This document shows positions 1 to 8,272 of a DNA stretch of 11,620 bases, piece after piece. Below the pieces are notes generated by a model. The model worked only from the letters and a program-made list of their open reading frames with translations, was not told where the DNA came from and ran no database searches. The stretch is from NCBI GenBank assembly GCA_041689775.1, contig JBDNFP010000440.1:1-11620 (forward strand), given 5' to 3'. Made by a program: the position numbers and the translations under genes. The first letter of the stretch is position 1; each line of letters begins with the position of its first letter. The DNA comes from JBDNFP01 sp041689775 (lineage in GTDB: Bacteria > Bacteroidota > Bacteroidia > Cytophagales > Spirosomataceae).

Positions 1-889
1 CGTCGAGCGTGGGACGGATGGAAGTACGCTCAATGGTTGTGTAGCCGGCTTCACCTTGTACGTCATTGATATCTAAATCTTTCTTGTATTCATCTAGACT
101 AAACGGCGCTTCGTTCATAGCCTTACGCTCCTCGGTAGTTAGTTCCTCTACGTTGTCGTAGAAACCCGGAACCGTAATATGTCCGTCCTCGTCTTTCAAA
201 GAAGCAATCATTTCGGCTAGGACGTTGATCGGGTTGGCAACGGCTCCACCGTACACACCCGAGTGCAGGTCACGGTTCGCTCCCACTACTTCTACTTCCA
301 GGTAGGTAAGTCCACGAAGACCTACTTCGATGGATGGCACATCATTCGCAATAATGCTGGTATCAGATATCAGAATGGTGTCACAAGCCAGCATCTCGCG
401 GTGTAACTTCACAAAGCCGCCCAAGTGATCTGAACCGACTTCCTCTTCGCCTTCAATCATAATTTTGACGTTACAGGGCAGAGATTTGGTTGCTATCATC
501 ATTTCCAGCGCCTTCACGTGCATATAGAACTGTCCCTTGTCGTCGCAGGCACCCCGGGCAAAAATACGCTCGTTCTTGATGACCGGTTCAAAGGGGGGCG
601 AGTCCCATAATTCGTAGGGATCGGCGGGCTGTACATCGTAATGCCCGTAAATCAGCACGGTTGGTGCGGCGGGATTTACGATTTTCTCACCGTATACAAT
701 AGGGTGACCCGGTGTTTCGAAGATTTTGACCCAATCGGCACCAGCGTCTTCTACGCTTTGGCGCACAAATTCGGCCGCCCGCAGCATGTCTCCTTTAAAT
801 TTTGAGTCGGCACTAACCGAGGGAATACGAAGAAGATCGAGAAGCTCCCCCAAAAAACGCTCTTTATGTTCTTCCAGATAAGTTTGCAT
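1..889 (-). CDS. M20-family metallodipeptidase, C-terminal part cut off by the window edge
   Basis: This reads from an ATG at 889 down to the left edge without a stop, giving 296 residues of a protein that in this family is usually about 450-470. It is a zinc peptidase of the M20 (ArgE/DapE/carnosinase-like) group, expected to hydrolyse dipeptides or related short amides in the cytoplasm. Metal and catalytic motifs are all visible: GHYDVQP (residues 82-88, with His83 as metal ligand and Asp85), RGACDDKGQ (112-120, bridging Asp116), EGEEEVGS (146-153, catalytic base Glu149 and metal ligand Glu150), ISDTS (174-178, Asp176) and DLHSG (207-211, His209, which in this family reaches into the partner subunit's active site). 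The catalytic half that can be seen looks intact, and the lid domain interrupting it begins after about residue 205. The substrate cannot be told from sequence. No other gene is close enough to suggest an operon. Confidence 0.93.
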   Translation of the reverse strand, partial: MQTYLEEHKERFLGELLDLLRIPSVSADSKFKGDMLRAAEFVRQSVEDAGADWVKIFETPGHPIVYGEKIVNPAAPTVLIYGHYDVQPADPYELWDSPPFEPVIKNERIFARGACDDKGQFYMHVKALEMMIATKSLPCNVKIMIEGEEEVGSDHLGGFVKLHREMLACDTILISDTSIIANDVPSIEVGLRGLTYLEVEVVGANRDLHSGVYGGAVANPINVLAEMIASLKDEDGHITVPGFYDNVEELTTEERKAMNEAPFSLDEYKKDLDINDVQGEAGYTTIERTSIRPTLD

Positions 890-986
890 GATGATGTGTT
901 ACAGGACTAATGAGTAAGTATATTAATTACCCCTAAGGCGCTCTTAGAGTGCACGAATTTAGCTATTTGAGACAAATGTCCCAAAT

Positions 987-1008
987 CTGATAGAAATTGA
1001 CCTATCAG
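987..1008. repeat. Perfect 7-bp inverted repeat upstream of the dipeptidase gene
   Basis: CTGATAG (987-993) and CTATCAG (1002-1008) are perfect inverted repeats around an 8-base spacer. The repeat lies about 100 bp upstream of the dipeptidase start. No T-tract follows it on either strand, so it is not an intrinsic terminator. It could be an operator for a dimeric regulator or a hairpin in the 5' leader. A repeat this short can arise by chance, so the call is tentative. Confidence 0.35.
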
Positions 1009-1235
1009 CGAAACGGAAAGCTATGGATTATCAGGACATTTGAATTGTAAACACCACAACGAAAAGATCGTGCTGTTTAATTTACTCAACGTTATGAAAA
1101 GCTTCAACTTTCCGCTCAGTCTGCGGGGGTTGATATCTTCGCCACCTCCACAGTCTATTTCTTCTGCAAACTGTAAGACTGATGAATGTATAAGCGTCGC
1201 CATTGATTTCATGAGGGCCATCTCAGGCGGGCCAC

Positions 1236-1613
1236 ATGGAGGAAGCAGCGGTTTTACTTACACCCAATTTTAGAGCGCACGAACCAGCCATTAACACCAT
1301 TTCTACCGGAGAAGAGATGCTAAGAAATTGGAAACTGGTAAATCAGTCATTGGTACACCAGCGATTTGACCTGAAACGGACCGCTACGTTTAGTATTTTT
1401 GGAGAAATTGACCGCGACAGGTATGTATACATTAAAGGAGATTGGATTACCTCGGAAAGTCTATCTCGCAAGCAGAGAATAATTCCTTTTGAAATGATTA
1501 TGCGGTTAAACCAAAGTAAAATATCTCATCTGCTGTTTTGCATTAGTGACAGCAAAGCATTTAATAAGCTTAGTTCTGTGCAATATGCAAGGTTATTATC
1601 TCGCAGTTGTTAG
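1236..1613 (+). CDS. Doubtful small open reading frame, 125 residues, no recognised family
   Basis: This is an ATG-to-stop frame and the longest one inside the 875 bp gap. The product is a mix of polar and hydrophobic segments with no signal peptide, transmembrane span or motif that I recognise. It would be the only plus-strand gene among minus-strand neighbours. It overlaps by 38 bp another short plus-strand frame (1094-1273) in a different phase. The in-phase reading is open only from 1215, just after a stop at 1212-1214, so a one-base slip there would join the two frames into roughly 170 residues. It may be a small lineage-specific gene, a frameshifted remnant or chance. No promoter or ribosome binding site supports it. 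Confidence 0.2.
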   Translation: MEEAAVLLTPNFRAHEPAINTISTGEEMLRNWKLVNQSLVHQRFDLKRTATFSIFGEIDRDRYVYIKGDWITSESLSRKQRIIPFEMIMRLNQSKISHLLFCISDSKAFNKLSSVQYARLLSRSC

Positions 1614-1710
1614 AGTATTACACATATTCACACCACCACGCCATAGCTCTAAGTAAGCGAAACACACCACCGTACATACTTACTATCAACACACCTGTAT
1701 TCAAAAATAG

Positions 1711-1743
1711 AAAAAGTCCTCCGTGTTCTCGGAGGACTTTTTT
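1711..1743 (-). terminator. Strong intrinsic terminator after plsY, probably working in both directions
   Basis: A perfect 13-bp stem (AAAAAGTCCTCCG at 1711-1723 pairing with 1730-1742) closes a 6-base loop. On the minus strand it begins about 22 bases after the plsY stop codon and ends in a U-rich tract. Because the stem arms are themselves A- and T-rich at the outer ends, it also has a T-tract on the plus strand and could stop plus-strand transcription. Confidence 0.88.
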
Positions 1744-1764
1744 GTACGTGTACCCAAAACTTCA

Positions 1765-2415
1765 TCAGGAAGAACTCTTGGTACTTCCAAATAGCTTTAC
1801 ACGGCTTTCGCTTCCGTTAAAAAGACGTACTATATTTTTCTGATGGGTAATAACTACCAGTAGGAACATCACAAAACCAAACACGACCAGTAGTGTATCA
1901 GGTCGACCGAACAGTCCGAGTAACGACAAAACAGGGAACGCAAGGGTAGCTAAAATAGAACTCAAAGAAACGTATTGAGATGTCAGCAGCGTAAGTATAA
2001 AGATTGTGATAGACATCAAGGCTAGTTCAGGATGAACCGCCAGGACCATTCCCAGCAGGGTAGCTACCCCTTTTCCTCCTTTAAATCCAACAAATACCGG
2101 GAAGATATGCCCAGCAATTGCAATGATTCCAAATACGATTTTATAGGTTAATAACTGGCTATCATCAATAACATTAAAATAAAACAAAAGTAAGGCGAGG
2201 CAGGTAGCCGTCCATCCTTTTAACACATCGATCAACATCACAATAGTCCCGGCCCTTTTTCCTAATACCCGAAAGGTATTAGTAGCGCCGGCACTACCAC
2301 TTCCGTGCTGACGAACGTCAATTCCGAAGTAGCCAATTCCGTACCAAACAGACGTAGGGATTGAGCCAAGCAAATAGGCTCCAATAATTGTAATAAGGAA
2401 TAAGCTAAAAGTCAT
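1765..2415 (-). CDS. plsY: Acyl-phosphate:glycerol-3-phosphate acyltransferase PlsY
   Basis: PlsY is an inner-membrane enzyme that transfers an acyl group from acyl-phosphate to position 1 of glycerol-3-phosphate, making lysophosphatidic acid, the first committed step of phospholipid synthesis in most bacteria. The 216-residue length is normal. The family's conserved loop motifs are present: GSIPTS (17-22), HGSGSAGATN (37-46), GFKGGKGVAT (110-119) and THQKNIVRLFNGSE (190-203). Hydrophobic segments at about 1-24, 56-80, 94-110, 130-165 and 172-190 fit the multi-span topology. The ATG start puts the first membrane span right at the N-terminus, as in homologues. It is separated by 140 bp from the gene upstream, has its own promoter (2457-2487) and ends at a strong hairpin, so it is probably monocistronic. 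The short Ser/Lys tail is unremarkable. Confidence 0.97.
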   Translation of the reverse strand: MTFSLFLITIIGAYLLGSIPTSVWYGIGYFGIDVRQHGSGSAGATNTFRVLGKRAGTIVMLIDVLKGWTATCLALLLFYFNVIDDSQLLTYKIVFGIIAIAGHIFPVFVGFKGGKGVATLLGMVLAVHPELALMSITIFILTLLTSQYVSLSSILATLAFPVLSLLGLFGRPDTLLVVFGFVMFLLVVITHQKNIVRLFNGSESRVKLFGSTKSSS

Positions 2416-2456
2416 TATTTTTGTACTATTTCAAGAATTAGAATTGCAAATACTAA

Positions 2457-2487
2457 CAAAAATACTACTAGAATCGAATTAACCAAA
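2457..2487 (-). promoter_or_regulatory. Bacteroidota-type promoter for plsY
   Basis: On the minus strand TTTG (2487-2484) is followed after exactly 19 bases by TATTTTTG (2464-2457). This fits the phylum's -33 TTTG / -7 TAnnTTTG consensus in both sequence and spacing. Transcription would begin near 2450, leaving a leader of about 35 bases before the plsY ATG at 2415. Confidence 0.65.
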
Positions 2488-2555
2488 TGATTACTAACTA
2501 CTTAATTTAACATTTTCTTATCCCATAAAAAAACCGTTCACTAATACATTGACTA

Positions 2556-5500
2556 TCAGAATCCTTCGGTGGCTTCTACTTTCTTTTTAACCGGTTTTTT
2601 CTTAACATCTTTCTTTTCCGTTGCCTTGGCCAGTCGGGCTTTTTTGAGCGCCGGCTGGTAGAAGTCATAGAATCGGTCCATAAACATAGACTTCTCTTCG
2701 AACCCTACTTGAATGAGTTCCATATCCTTCGTTTTTACGTTTTTAGACCGGGCCAGAATCTGATCGTTAAAGTCCATTTCCGAAGAGACAATACCCAATT
2801 GCTTCTGGGAGTAGTCGAGGTAATACCACACGTCGGGTGATACTTCTATATACAGGCTAAACTCATCCCCCCGGTCGGTCCGGCGAAGCTCCATCATACC
2901 TTCCATTTGGGCATTGATATCGTTTCTACCGAGGTTAGAAACCCCGATTCTTCCGGTGGAGAAGAAGCTATTGTGAATATCAGACCAGCGTAGATTGACA
3001 TTCGAGAGCACCAATGGGACGTCTAACTGAGACGACGCTTCAAACAATGGCTTATACTCCCCCGCTGTTTTGGTCAGGTAGTCATCAGCCGCTTTCTGCC
3101 CGATAAGCGCCGCTAGTTTGATGTTCAGGCGGGTGGGTTCGTCTTCGGCAGCATCACTATTCTGTTCGTCCAGGTTCGTTTTTACAATCTTGGTGGCCAT
3201 TTCGGGCGTTACCGGAATCAGCGCAGGCAGATCAATGAGCAGTAGGGTATTAAACTCATACCGGGCGCTGTCTACCTGTACATCTACCAGCCCAGAAGCC
3301 TTCATAAGTTGCGGATCGGCAAGATTTAGAGAGCCAGCAAAAGAGGCAAGTCCTTTTTGATCATCGAAGGTAAATGCCTTGGCTTCATCAATAAGGCCGT
3401 CCGGTCCTGGGGAAGGCGTAATCCGAAATAGTTTGAGATCCTCATCGTAGGTCAAATGCCCTTCGGCGGTATAGATATCCCGATCCTGCTCGGTATCTTT
3501 TGGAGATAGAAAGCTCATGTACATACCTCCGCCAGAGCGAAAACAAAGTCCAGCGAAGAGCGGTTGTTCTATCTCATTTTTTAACTGTTTATCCACTTTA
3601 ATTGAGATAGTGCCCGAGGAATCCTTACCACTTTCCTTAAAAGTAATCCAGGAGCTAATCAGATCGAGCCGGGGTTTTAGTTGCGGGCGGATAAAACCAT
3701 CCAATTCTAAGGATGGCTCGTAGGAGATCAGATTTACATCACCCTTATACTGCATTCGAGGTGCCAGCATGATACGGTCTGTTTCTAGTACCCGGGCCCG
3801 GGCCGTGGTGTAGTAGGCTACCTCCGGGGAAGAGGTCGTCCCTTTGGCTTTTCGGGATGCGGTGGCGACGCTACCGGCTTCCCGAAGCTCAAAGTTTTCC
3901 ATCTTAATGTTGAAGGTATCTTTACGGGCTGTAATGTATTGGTACGTCGCTGACCCTTCGAAGCGATTGCGGGAGGTGATACGGATATCGGCATCCCGAA
4001 GTCGGTGTGAGCTATTGAGCGTATCAATTTCGATTCTGGCCCTTTTGAAGGGTGTCATTTCGCCGTTACGCCTTACGCTAACGACCCCTTTATCCGGAAT
4101 AATCTTTACGTCAGCGGTCCGTATATAGGGCACACCACTGATATTCAGCGTCATCTTTTCAATTTCGTACAGGGCCGCCGAACCATTAAACGAAAGCCCC
4201 CCCTGCTCCGGAGCGGTAGAATAAAACGTAGAACTGTTTACATCCCCTTTCATAGCGATGGTCTTATTGGCAATATTCCAGCGGGCCTTGTTGATCGAGG
4301 TCCGGTAAGCGGCATACGGAAATTCGAGGGTGGAGCTATCGGTACCAAAGCCAGAACCCGTGGTAGAAAGTTCTACGAGGTTTCGGGCTATGTTAAAGTC
4401 AACGTCAACGTTTTTTCCCAAGAGAATCGGGCGGAATGACTGTTGCTGCCCGGCGCTGACACTAAACTGCGATTGGTTTGCCACAAAGCCTTCCTTGTTA
4501 AACTTAATGTTCTGTGAGCTAAGCTCAGAATCGGATCGTTTAAGCTGCCCTCTGCCGTACAAGCCCGCCGAGCGTAGTAGTAATCCTCCTTCCAGCTTGG
4601 TGGTACCCGCATAGAAATTAAAGGAGTTTCCTTTGGTATCGATGAACATACTATCAACTTTGGGAAACCACCGGAGGGAATAGTTTCTTAATTCTACCCT
4701 GGGAAAATAACCTTTCCCGATGGTAGCTTCTTCAATCGAAGCTTCACTTCCCGAGGCAAGCAGTGAATCCGTGGTGAATAAAAACTCTTCCGCCGGAATA
4801 GTAGCCGAAAGGTGACTCAGTATGCCGGATCCTCGCAGGCCCTCGTTATCCATCACGAGTTTATCCGTAAACTTAGCGCTCGTCTTGCTGTTGTAGAGCT
4901 TCACTTCCGCCGGGGGTTTGTATTCAAATCCCAAGGAGTTATCGGCCATACTTTTCAGGGTTGTTTTAAAAGAAGGCATAATTCCACCGGAATTAAAATT
5001 TCCCAAGAAAACTACATCCCGCTGGTCAAGACTATCGTAGTCGAGCTTTGGTATTTTGAAAAACACATCCCGTTTGTAGGTTAGTTTACCTCGTTCAGGC
5101 TGGTCAAAAAAGACGGTCATTCCCTGCGGAATAACCAACCGGGGCGATTTTCCTCCCTTTTGAAGTCCAGATTTGTTATTGGGGTCACTCAGATAGAAAG
5201 TTCCTCCCTTTTCGTATTTGACGTGCCCACCTACTTCGCTACTCATTCCTTTGGCATATTTATCCTGAGGAATGTAGGTGATTGAATCGACTTGATTGAG
5301 ATTAATAAAAAACTGGTCATAACTAAACTTCAAGCCCGCTCCCGTAAATCGAAAATTGGCTGATTTCAGCTGCCCATTGAGGATAAAGTCCCGTCCACGA
5401 CCAAGTACTACCTGATTGTCGGAGGGAATTGCTACGATTTTCAGGGAGTCACTGACGATAAAACGCTGCACACCACGTACAGTCATGAGGGTATCTGTAA

Positions 5501-7262
5501 GCGATATTGTAGCGTTGGCAACCTCATTATTTGCCTCAAAAAGGGAGGTGATTTGTAAGTTATCAAAGTCGCTTTTTCCCATATTGGCTAGTATGTACAG
5601 TATCCCTTTCCGGGCCAGTCGGTATTCATCCGTCTGGGTGTTGGCCTCGAAGTACCCCTGCAAGGTCATACTTTGGAGGGTCCGTTTCATAATCTCGGGG
5701 TCTTGCCGGTACTGAGTAGCAAGGTCATAGGCTGAAAAAACCTGTGCTTTTTTGGTCTGTACATAATTAGCCGCCATAAGTAAAGGCTGGAAACCAAACT
5801 GTTCCACCAATTCCCGAAAACGATTACTCCGAAAGTAGTCATAGGATTCCATCCGGACGGGGAGTTCCTTTTTACCCACAATCATATAAAACTCGACCTT
5901 TTCCTTGGGCAAATACCAACGCATGGCTTCGGCCCAGATGCTCATTTTGTGGTAGCCATCGGAATATGGTACTCCGGCAAAGGGCGTTCCGTCGGCTCTT
6001 TCAAGTCGCAGTAGTCCGGCCTCATCGCTGTAATAAAAACGCACCCCCGGATGATACAGAGAGTCCGTTCCGAGCGGTAGCGAAAAGGAAGCTACCTGGG
6101 CTGTTACTACTGAATCGTTAATCACAAAACGCTTACTGAATACCCGAAAAGCGGGTTGATTGTTGTAGGAAACCAACAACATTGAAGGCTCATTGGAGAG
6201 CGATGTGCTATACATACTAATTCCTACTAAGCTAAACCCTCCATGGTAGGTGATACTTTTACGGGAGTTGCGCAAAACAGCATCATTTTGGCTTGACACA
6301 AACCGGGGATACGAAGCGGGTTTACCCGTAAGACGTCTGACGCTTTTGAATTCAAAAGAACCCTTTATTGGGCTGGCCAGCCGGGTATCATTATGAAGGG
6401 TAACGTTTTCCACGGAAAGCTTAGGGTTTACAACGGAAAAGGTATACTCCGGCAAAACAGCGTAAATGGACGGGTCGCCGGCCGCTTCCCAATTGAATTT
6501 ACCGTCTTTTCCCACAAAAATCCCCTCGCGGAGGGCTATACTTCCCTGACTAGGCCCAAAGCTTACCGAATCGTTGGCAGTTACCATAGTAAACACGGCG
6601 TTCTTTACCTCAACCAAGGCTCCCGAAACGGTGGGGAGAGGCTCTCTGTTTGGCAGCAAAATAGAAGCTGTATCAGACAGGCTGTCCCAGCCATCATTGG
6701 CCGCTATTGGTTGGGTGGTATTTATGGCGGCAGTACCCTTGGAATCATCAAACTGAAAAGAATAAGTACCATCGGTAAGGTAAAGCCGATTATAGTTAGA
6801 AGCGTAGAGCTGTTGTTTTTCCAATAGCAGCTCTACCGATTCTAAAAGCTTTTGCAAGGTTTTGGGGTCGTACTGCTCACTAGCTTTATCTAACATGGAT
6901 AAGAAACCATTCACATCGGCACCTTCCTGCGTGAGAATCGTGTGAAAGTTTCGGAGTAATAAATTAAAAATTGGCCCAGCCTTTTGTCCTTTGGTAGCCA
7001 GGCGTCGCATGATTACTACAAACCCAACTTGCTGTGCGGAGGTAGCCGAACTCATCCAGATGCTCTCTAAGTCTTGCGCAGCTTTGGCATACGCTGGGTT
7101 TTTACTTCCTTCCATCACCTTTTTCGCTTCCACGATAAAAGCACCCGGCTCTTCGGAAAATTTTATGCTTTGGGCATACAGTACCTGAGCTCCCAGTAGT
7201 AGTACCAGCAGCAGGGAAGCTCGTCGCAATAAGTGACAGGAAAGGAAAGAAGTAATATTCAT
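2556..7262 (-). CDS. Giant exported protein of unknown function, 1568 residues
   Basis: I do not recognise a named family. The N-terminus is a clear signal peptide: two arginines, a run of leucines (about 15-24) and a likely signal peptidase cut after LYA (residue 30), with no lipobox cysteine. Residues about 35-160 look helical. Most of the rest is rich in alternating hydrophobic and polar residues with many Gly, Asn, Ser and Thr, suggesting beta structure. A short helical patch near 545-575 (YRLARKGILYILANMG) interrupts this. No further membrane spans, catalytic motif, OmpA domain or obvious type IX sorting domain are visible. The last 29 or so residues are Lys-rich with KKPVKKK. Residues about 797-844 and 891-936 resemble one another and may be repeats. 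The ATG lies 13 bp after the prmA stop, so the two are probably co-transcribed. The likely site is periplasm, outer membrane or cell surface; any role in envelope assembly is a guess. Confidence 0.9.
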   Translation of the reverse strand: MNITSFLSCHLLRRASLLLVLLLGAQVLYAQSIKFSEEPGAFIVEAKKVMEGSKNPAYAKAAQDLESIWMSSATSAQQVGFVVIMRRLATKGQKAGPIFNLLLRNFHTILTQEGADVNGFLSMLDKASEQYDPKTLQKLLESVELLLEKQQLYASNYNRLYLTDGTYSFQFDDSKGTAAINTTQPIAANDGWDSLSDTASILLPNREPLPTVSGALVEVKNAVFTMVTANDSVSFGPSQGSIALREGIFVGKDGKFNWEAAGDPSIYAVLPEYTFSVVNPKLSVENVTLHNDTRLASPIKGSFEFKSVRRLTGKPASYPRFVSSQNDAVLRNSRKSITYHGGFSLVGISMYSTSLSNEPSMLLVSYNNQPAFRVFSKRFVINDSVVTAQVASFSLPLGTDSLYHPGVRFYYSDEAGLLRLERADGTPFAGVPYSDGYHKMSIWAEAMRWYLPKEKVEFYMIVGKKELPVRMESYDYFRSNRFRELVEQFGFQPLLMAANYVQTKKAQVFSAYDLATQYRQDPEIMKRTLQSMTLQGYFEANTQTDEYRLARKGILYILANMGKSDFDNLQITSLFEANNEVANATISLTDTLMTVRGVQRFIVSDSLKIVAIPSDNQVVLGRGRDFILNGQLKSANFRFTGAGLKFSYDQFFINLNQVDSITYIPQDKYAKGMSSEVGGHVKYEKGGTFYLSDPNNKSGLQKGGKSPRLVIPQGMTVFFDQPERGKLTYKRDVFFKIPKLDYDSLDQRDVVFLGNFNSGGIMPSFKTTLKSMADNSLGFEYKPPAEVKLYNSKTSAKFTDKLVMDNEGLRGSGILSHLSATIPAEEFLFTTDSLLASGSEASIEEATIGKGYFPRVELRNYSLRWFPKVDSMFIDTKGNSFNFYAGTTKLEGGLLLRSAGLYGRGQLKRSDSELSSQNIKFNKEGFVANQSQFSVSAGQQQSFRPILLGKNVDVDFNIARNLVELSTTGSGFGTDSSTLEFPYAAYRTSINKARWNIANKTIAMKGDVNSSTFYSTAPEQGGLSFNGSAALYEIEKMTLNISGVPYIRTADVKIIPDKGVVSVRRNGEMTPFKRARIEIDTLNSSHRLRDADIRITSRNRFEGSATYQYITARKDTFNIKMENFELREAGSVATASRKAKGTTSSPEVAYYTTARARVLETDRIMLAPRMQYKGDVNLISYEPSLELDGFIRPQLKPRLDLISSWITFKESGKDSSGTISIKVDKQLKNEIEQPLFAGLCFRSGGGMYMSFLSPKDTEQDRDIYTAEGHLTYDEDLKLFRITPSPGPDGLIDEAKAFTFDDQKGLASFAGSLNLADPQLMKASGLVDVQVDSARYEFNTLLLIDLPALIPVTPEMATKIVKTNLDEQNSDAAEDEPTRLNIKLAALIGQKAADDYLTKTAGEYKPLFEASSQLDVPLVLSNVNLRWSDIHNSFFSTGRIGVSNLGRNDINAQMEGMMELRRTDRGDEFSLYIEVSPDVWYYLDYSQKQLGIVSSEMDFNDQILARSKNVKTKDMELIQVGFEEKSMFMDRFYDFYQPALKKARLAKATEKKDVKKKPVKKKVEATEGF

Positions 7263-7275
7263 ATATCGTTAATTT

Positions 7276-8106
7276 CTATTTCGTAAAAACCACCGTAGCC
7301 CACTGATTACGGGTATTTATCCGTTGGAATGTAAGCCCCTGAGCTTCGGCACATTTGATAACATCCGGAGCATCGGCTTCATAAAACCCGCTTACTACCA
7401 GCCAACCCAAGGGTAAAAGATGTTGTACATAGCGGGAGATTTCATTTAGAAGAATATTTCGGTTGATATTGGCTAGTACCCCGCCAAATTTTCGTTCCGA
7501 TGGTACTTCCGTAATGGTACCTTGAAAAACTTCGGCGTTCTCGGCTATACCATTAAGTTCAAAGTTTTCCCTGCTATTTTCAACCGCCCATTCGTCAATG
7601 TCAAAAGCCAGTAATCCGGCAGCACCAAGTTTACGCGCCAAAATCGCCAGAATACCAGTACCACAGCCAACGTCGAGAACGTCAACATCAGTATGTGGCA
7701 AGCTCAGCTGCTCGTTCATAACGAGCCAGGTAGTCTCGTGGTGCCCCGTACCAAACGACATCTTTGGGGTAATCAGAAGATCATGCTTAAATCGCTCGTC
7801 GGGTGCATGAAATAAAGCCCGAACCCGAACTGCTTCTCCTACCTCAATCGGCTCGTAGCTACGCTCCCATTCTTCATTCCAGTTCTTCTTTTCTAACGCT
7901 TCCCACGAATACCCTATTGCGGTACTAGGCTGATATTTAGCCAGTACAGCCTCAATCGCTGCTTCGTTAAAATCATTTTCCAAGATATAGGCTTCCAGTC
8001 CCTCATCAGTCTCCACAAAAGACTCGAAGCTTAGTTCGGCCAGCTCGGCCATTAGTATTTCGGTGTAATCGGGCGAGACAGTAAGCCGTAGTTCAATATA
8101 ATTCAT
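7276..8106 (-). CDS. prmA: Ribosomal protein L11 methyltransferase PrmA
   Basis: PrmA is a cytoplasmic S-adenosylmethionine-dependent enzyme that methylates lysines and the N-terminus of ribosomal protein L11. The frame is open up to 8184, but I place the start at the ATG at 8106: the product then begins MNYIELRL, as in homologues, and has the usual shorter N-terminal substrate-recognition domain of this group. A GGAAGG sits 7 bases before that ATG, and the longer start would reach into the upstream gene's terminator. In the 276-residue product, MSFGTGHHETT (116-126) is the PrmA signature, VLDVGCGTGILA (143-154) is the SAM-binding motif I, AFDIDEWAVENS (167-178) carries the ribose-binding acid, and LANINRNIL (211-219) corresponds to the family's catalytic-region motif. 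The length and motifs indicate an intact enzyme. It starts a likely two-gene transcript with the giant exported protein. Confidence 0.95.
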   Translation of the reverse strand: MNYIELRLTVSPDYTEILMAELAELSFESFVETDEGLEAYILENDFNEAAIEAVLAKYQPSTAIGYSWEALEKKNWNEEWERSYEPIEVGEAVRVRALFHAPDERFKHDLLITPKMSFGTGHHETTWLVMNEQLSLPHTDVDVLDVGCGTGILAILARKLGAAGLLAFDIDEWAVENSRENFELNGIAENAEVFQGTITEVPSERKFGGVLANINRNILLNEISRYVQHLLPLGWLVVSGFYEADAPDVIKCAEAQGLTFQRINTRNQWATVVFTK

Positions 8107-8166
8107 ACAAAAGCCTTCCGATAACCGGAAAGATGGGTAAGTGAGAAGTTCAATGAAAATAAAGAA

Positions 8167-8174
8167 CAAAGGTA
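8167..8174 (-). promoter_or_regulatory. Possible -7 element for prmA
   Basis: On the minus strand TACCTTTG is an exact match to the Bacteroidota TAnnTTTG box, about 60 bases before the prmA ATG and just past the terminator of the upstream gene, where a new promoter is needed. The expected TTTG about 19 bases further upstream is missing (the bases there read CTCC), so the call is moderate. Confidence 0.42.
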
Positions 8175-8185
8175 GGGAAAGCATG

Positions 8186-8219
8186 AAAAAAGCGGAGCGC
8201 TCATCAGGAACGTTCCGCT
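8186..8219 (-). terminator. Intrinsic terminator after the OmpA-type gene
   Basis: On the minus strand a 9-position stem (8219-8211 with 8199-8191, one A-C mismatch) closes an 11-base loop and runs into a T-tract (8191-8186). It starts about 54 bases after the OmpA-type gene's stop codon. The opposite strand has a G-U pair in place of the mismatch and only a TTTT tract (8221-8224), so it may be weaker in that direction. Confidence 0.72.
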
Positions 8220-8272
8220 ACTTTTAGACAAAATATCGATAAAAACGGTCTCAAGCCGAAAAACTATACTAC

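Larger units (their letters stand above)
890..1710. other. Long intergenic stretch without a convincing gene
   Basis: Together with the terminator and downstream bases this makes an 875 bp gap between the dipeptidase and plsY, the only long gap in the window. It holds a perfect inverted repeat (987-1008), two short overlapping plus-strand reading frames (1094-1273 from the first ATG, and 1236-1613) and a G-poor stretch in which CACACC-type words recur at 1629, 1663 and 1690. I see no tRNA, rRNA, insertion-sequence end or CRISPR repeat. The region could hold the dipeptidase promoter, a small gene, or the remains of one. Confidence 0.6.

Noticed and set aside
971..980. Short palindrome GACAAATGTC near the dipeptidase
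   Set aside because: Only 4 bp arms; too short to separate from chance.
1021..1221. Minus-strand frame of 66 residues upstream of the dipeptidase
   Set aside because: No recognisable motif, and it lies opposite another equally short frame; treated as chance.
1607..1843. Plus-strand frame of 78 residues
   Set aside because: It runs through the plsY terminator and into the end of plsY on the other strand; the protein has no coding character.
6393..6827. Plus-strand frame of 144 residues inside the giant gene
   Set aside because: It lies wholly antisense to a long intact gene and has no family features; a shadow of that gene's codon pattern.
8107..8184. N-terminal extension of prmA by 26 residues
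   Set aside because: The hydrophobic extension is not found in PrmA proteins and would begin inside the upstream terminator; the ATG at 8106 fits better.
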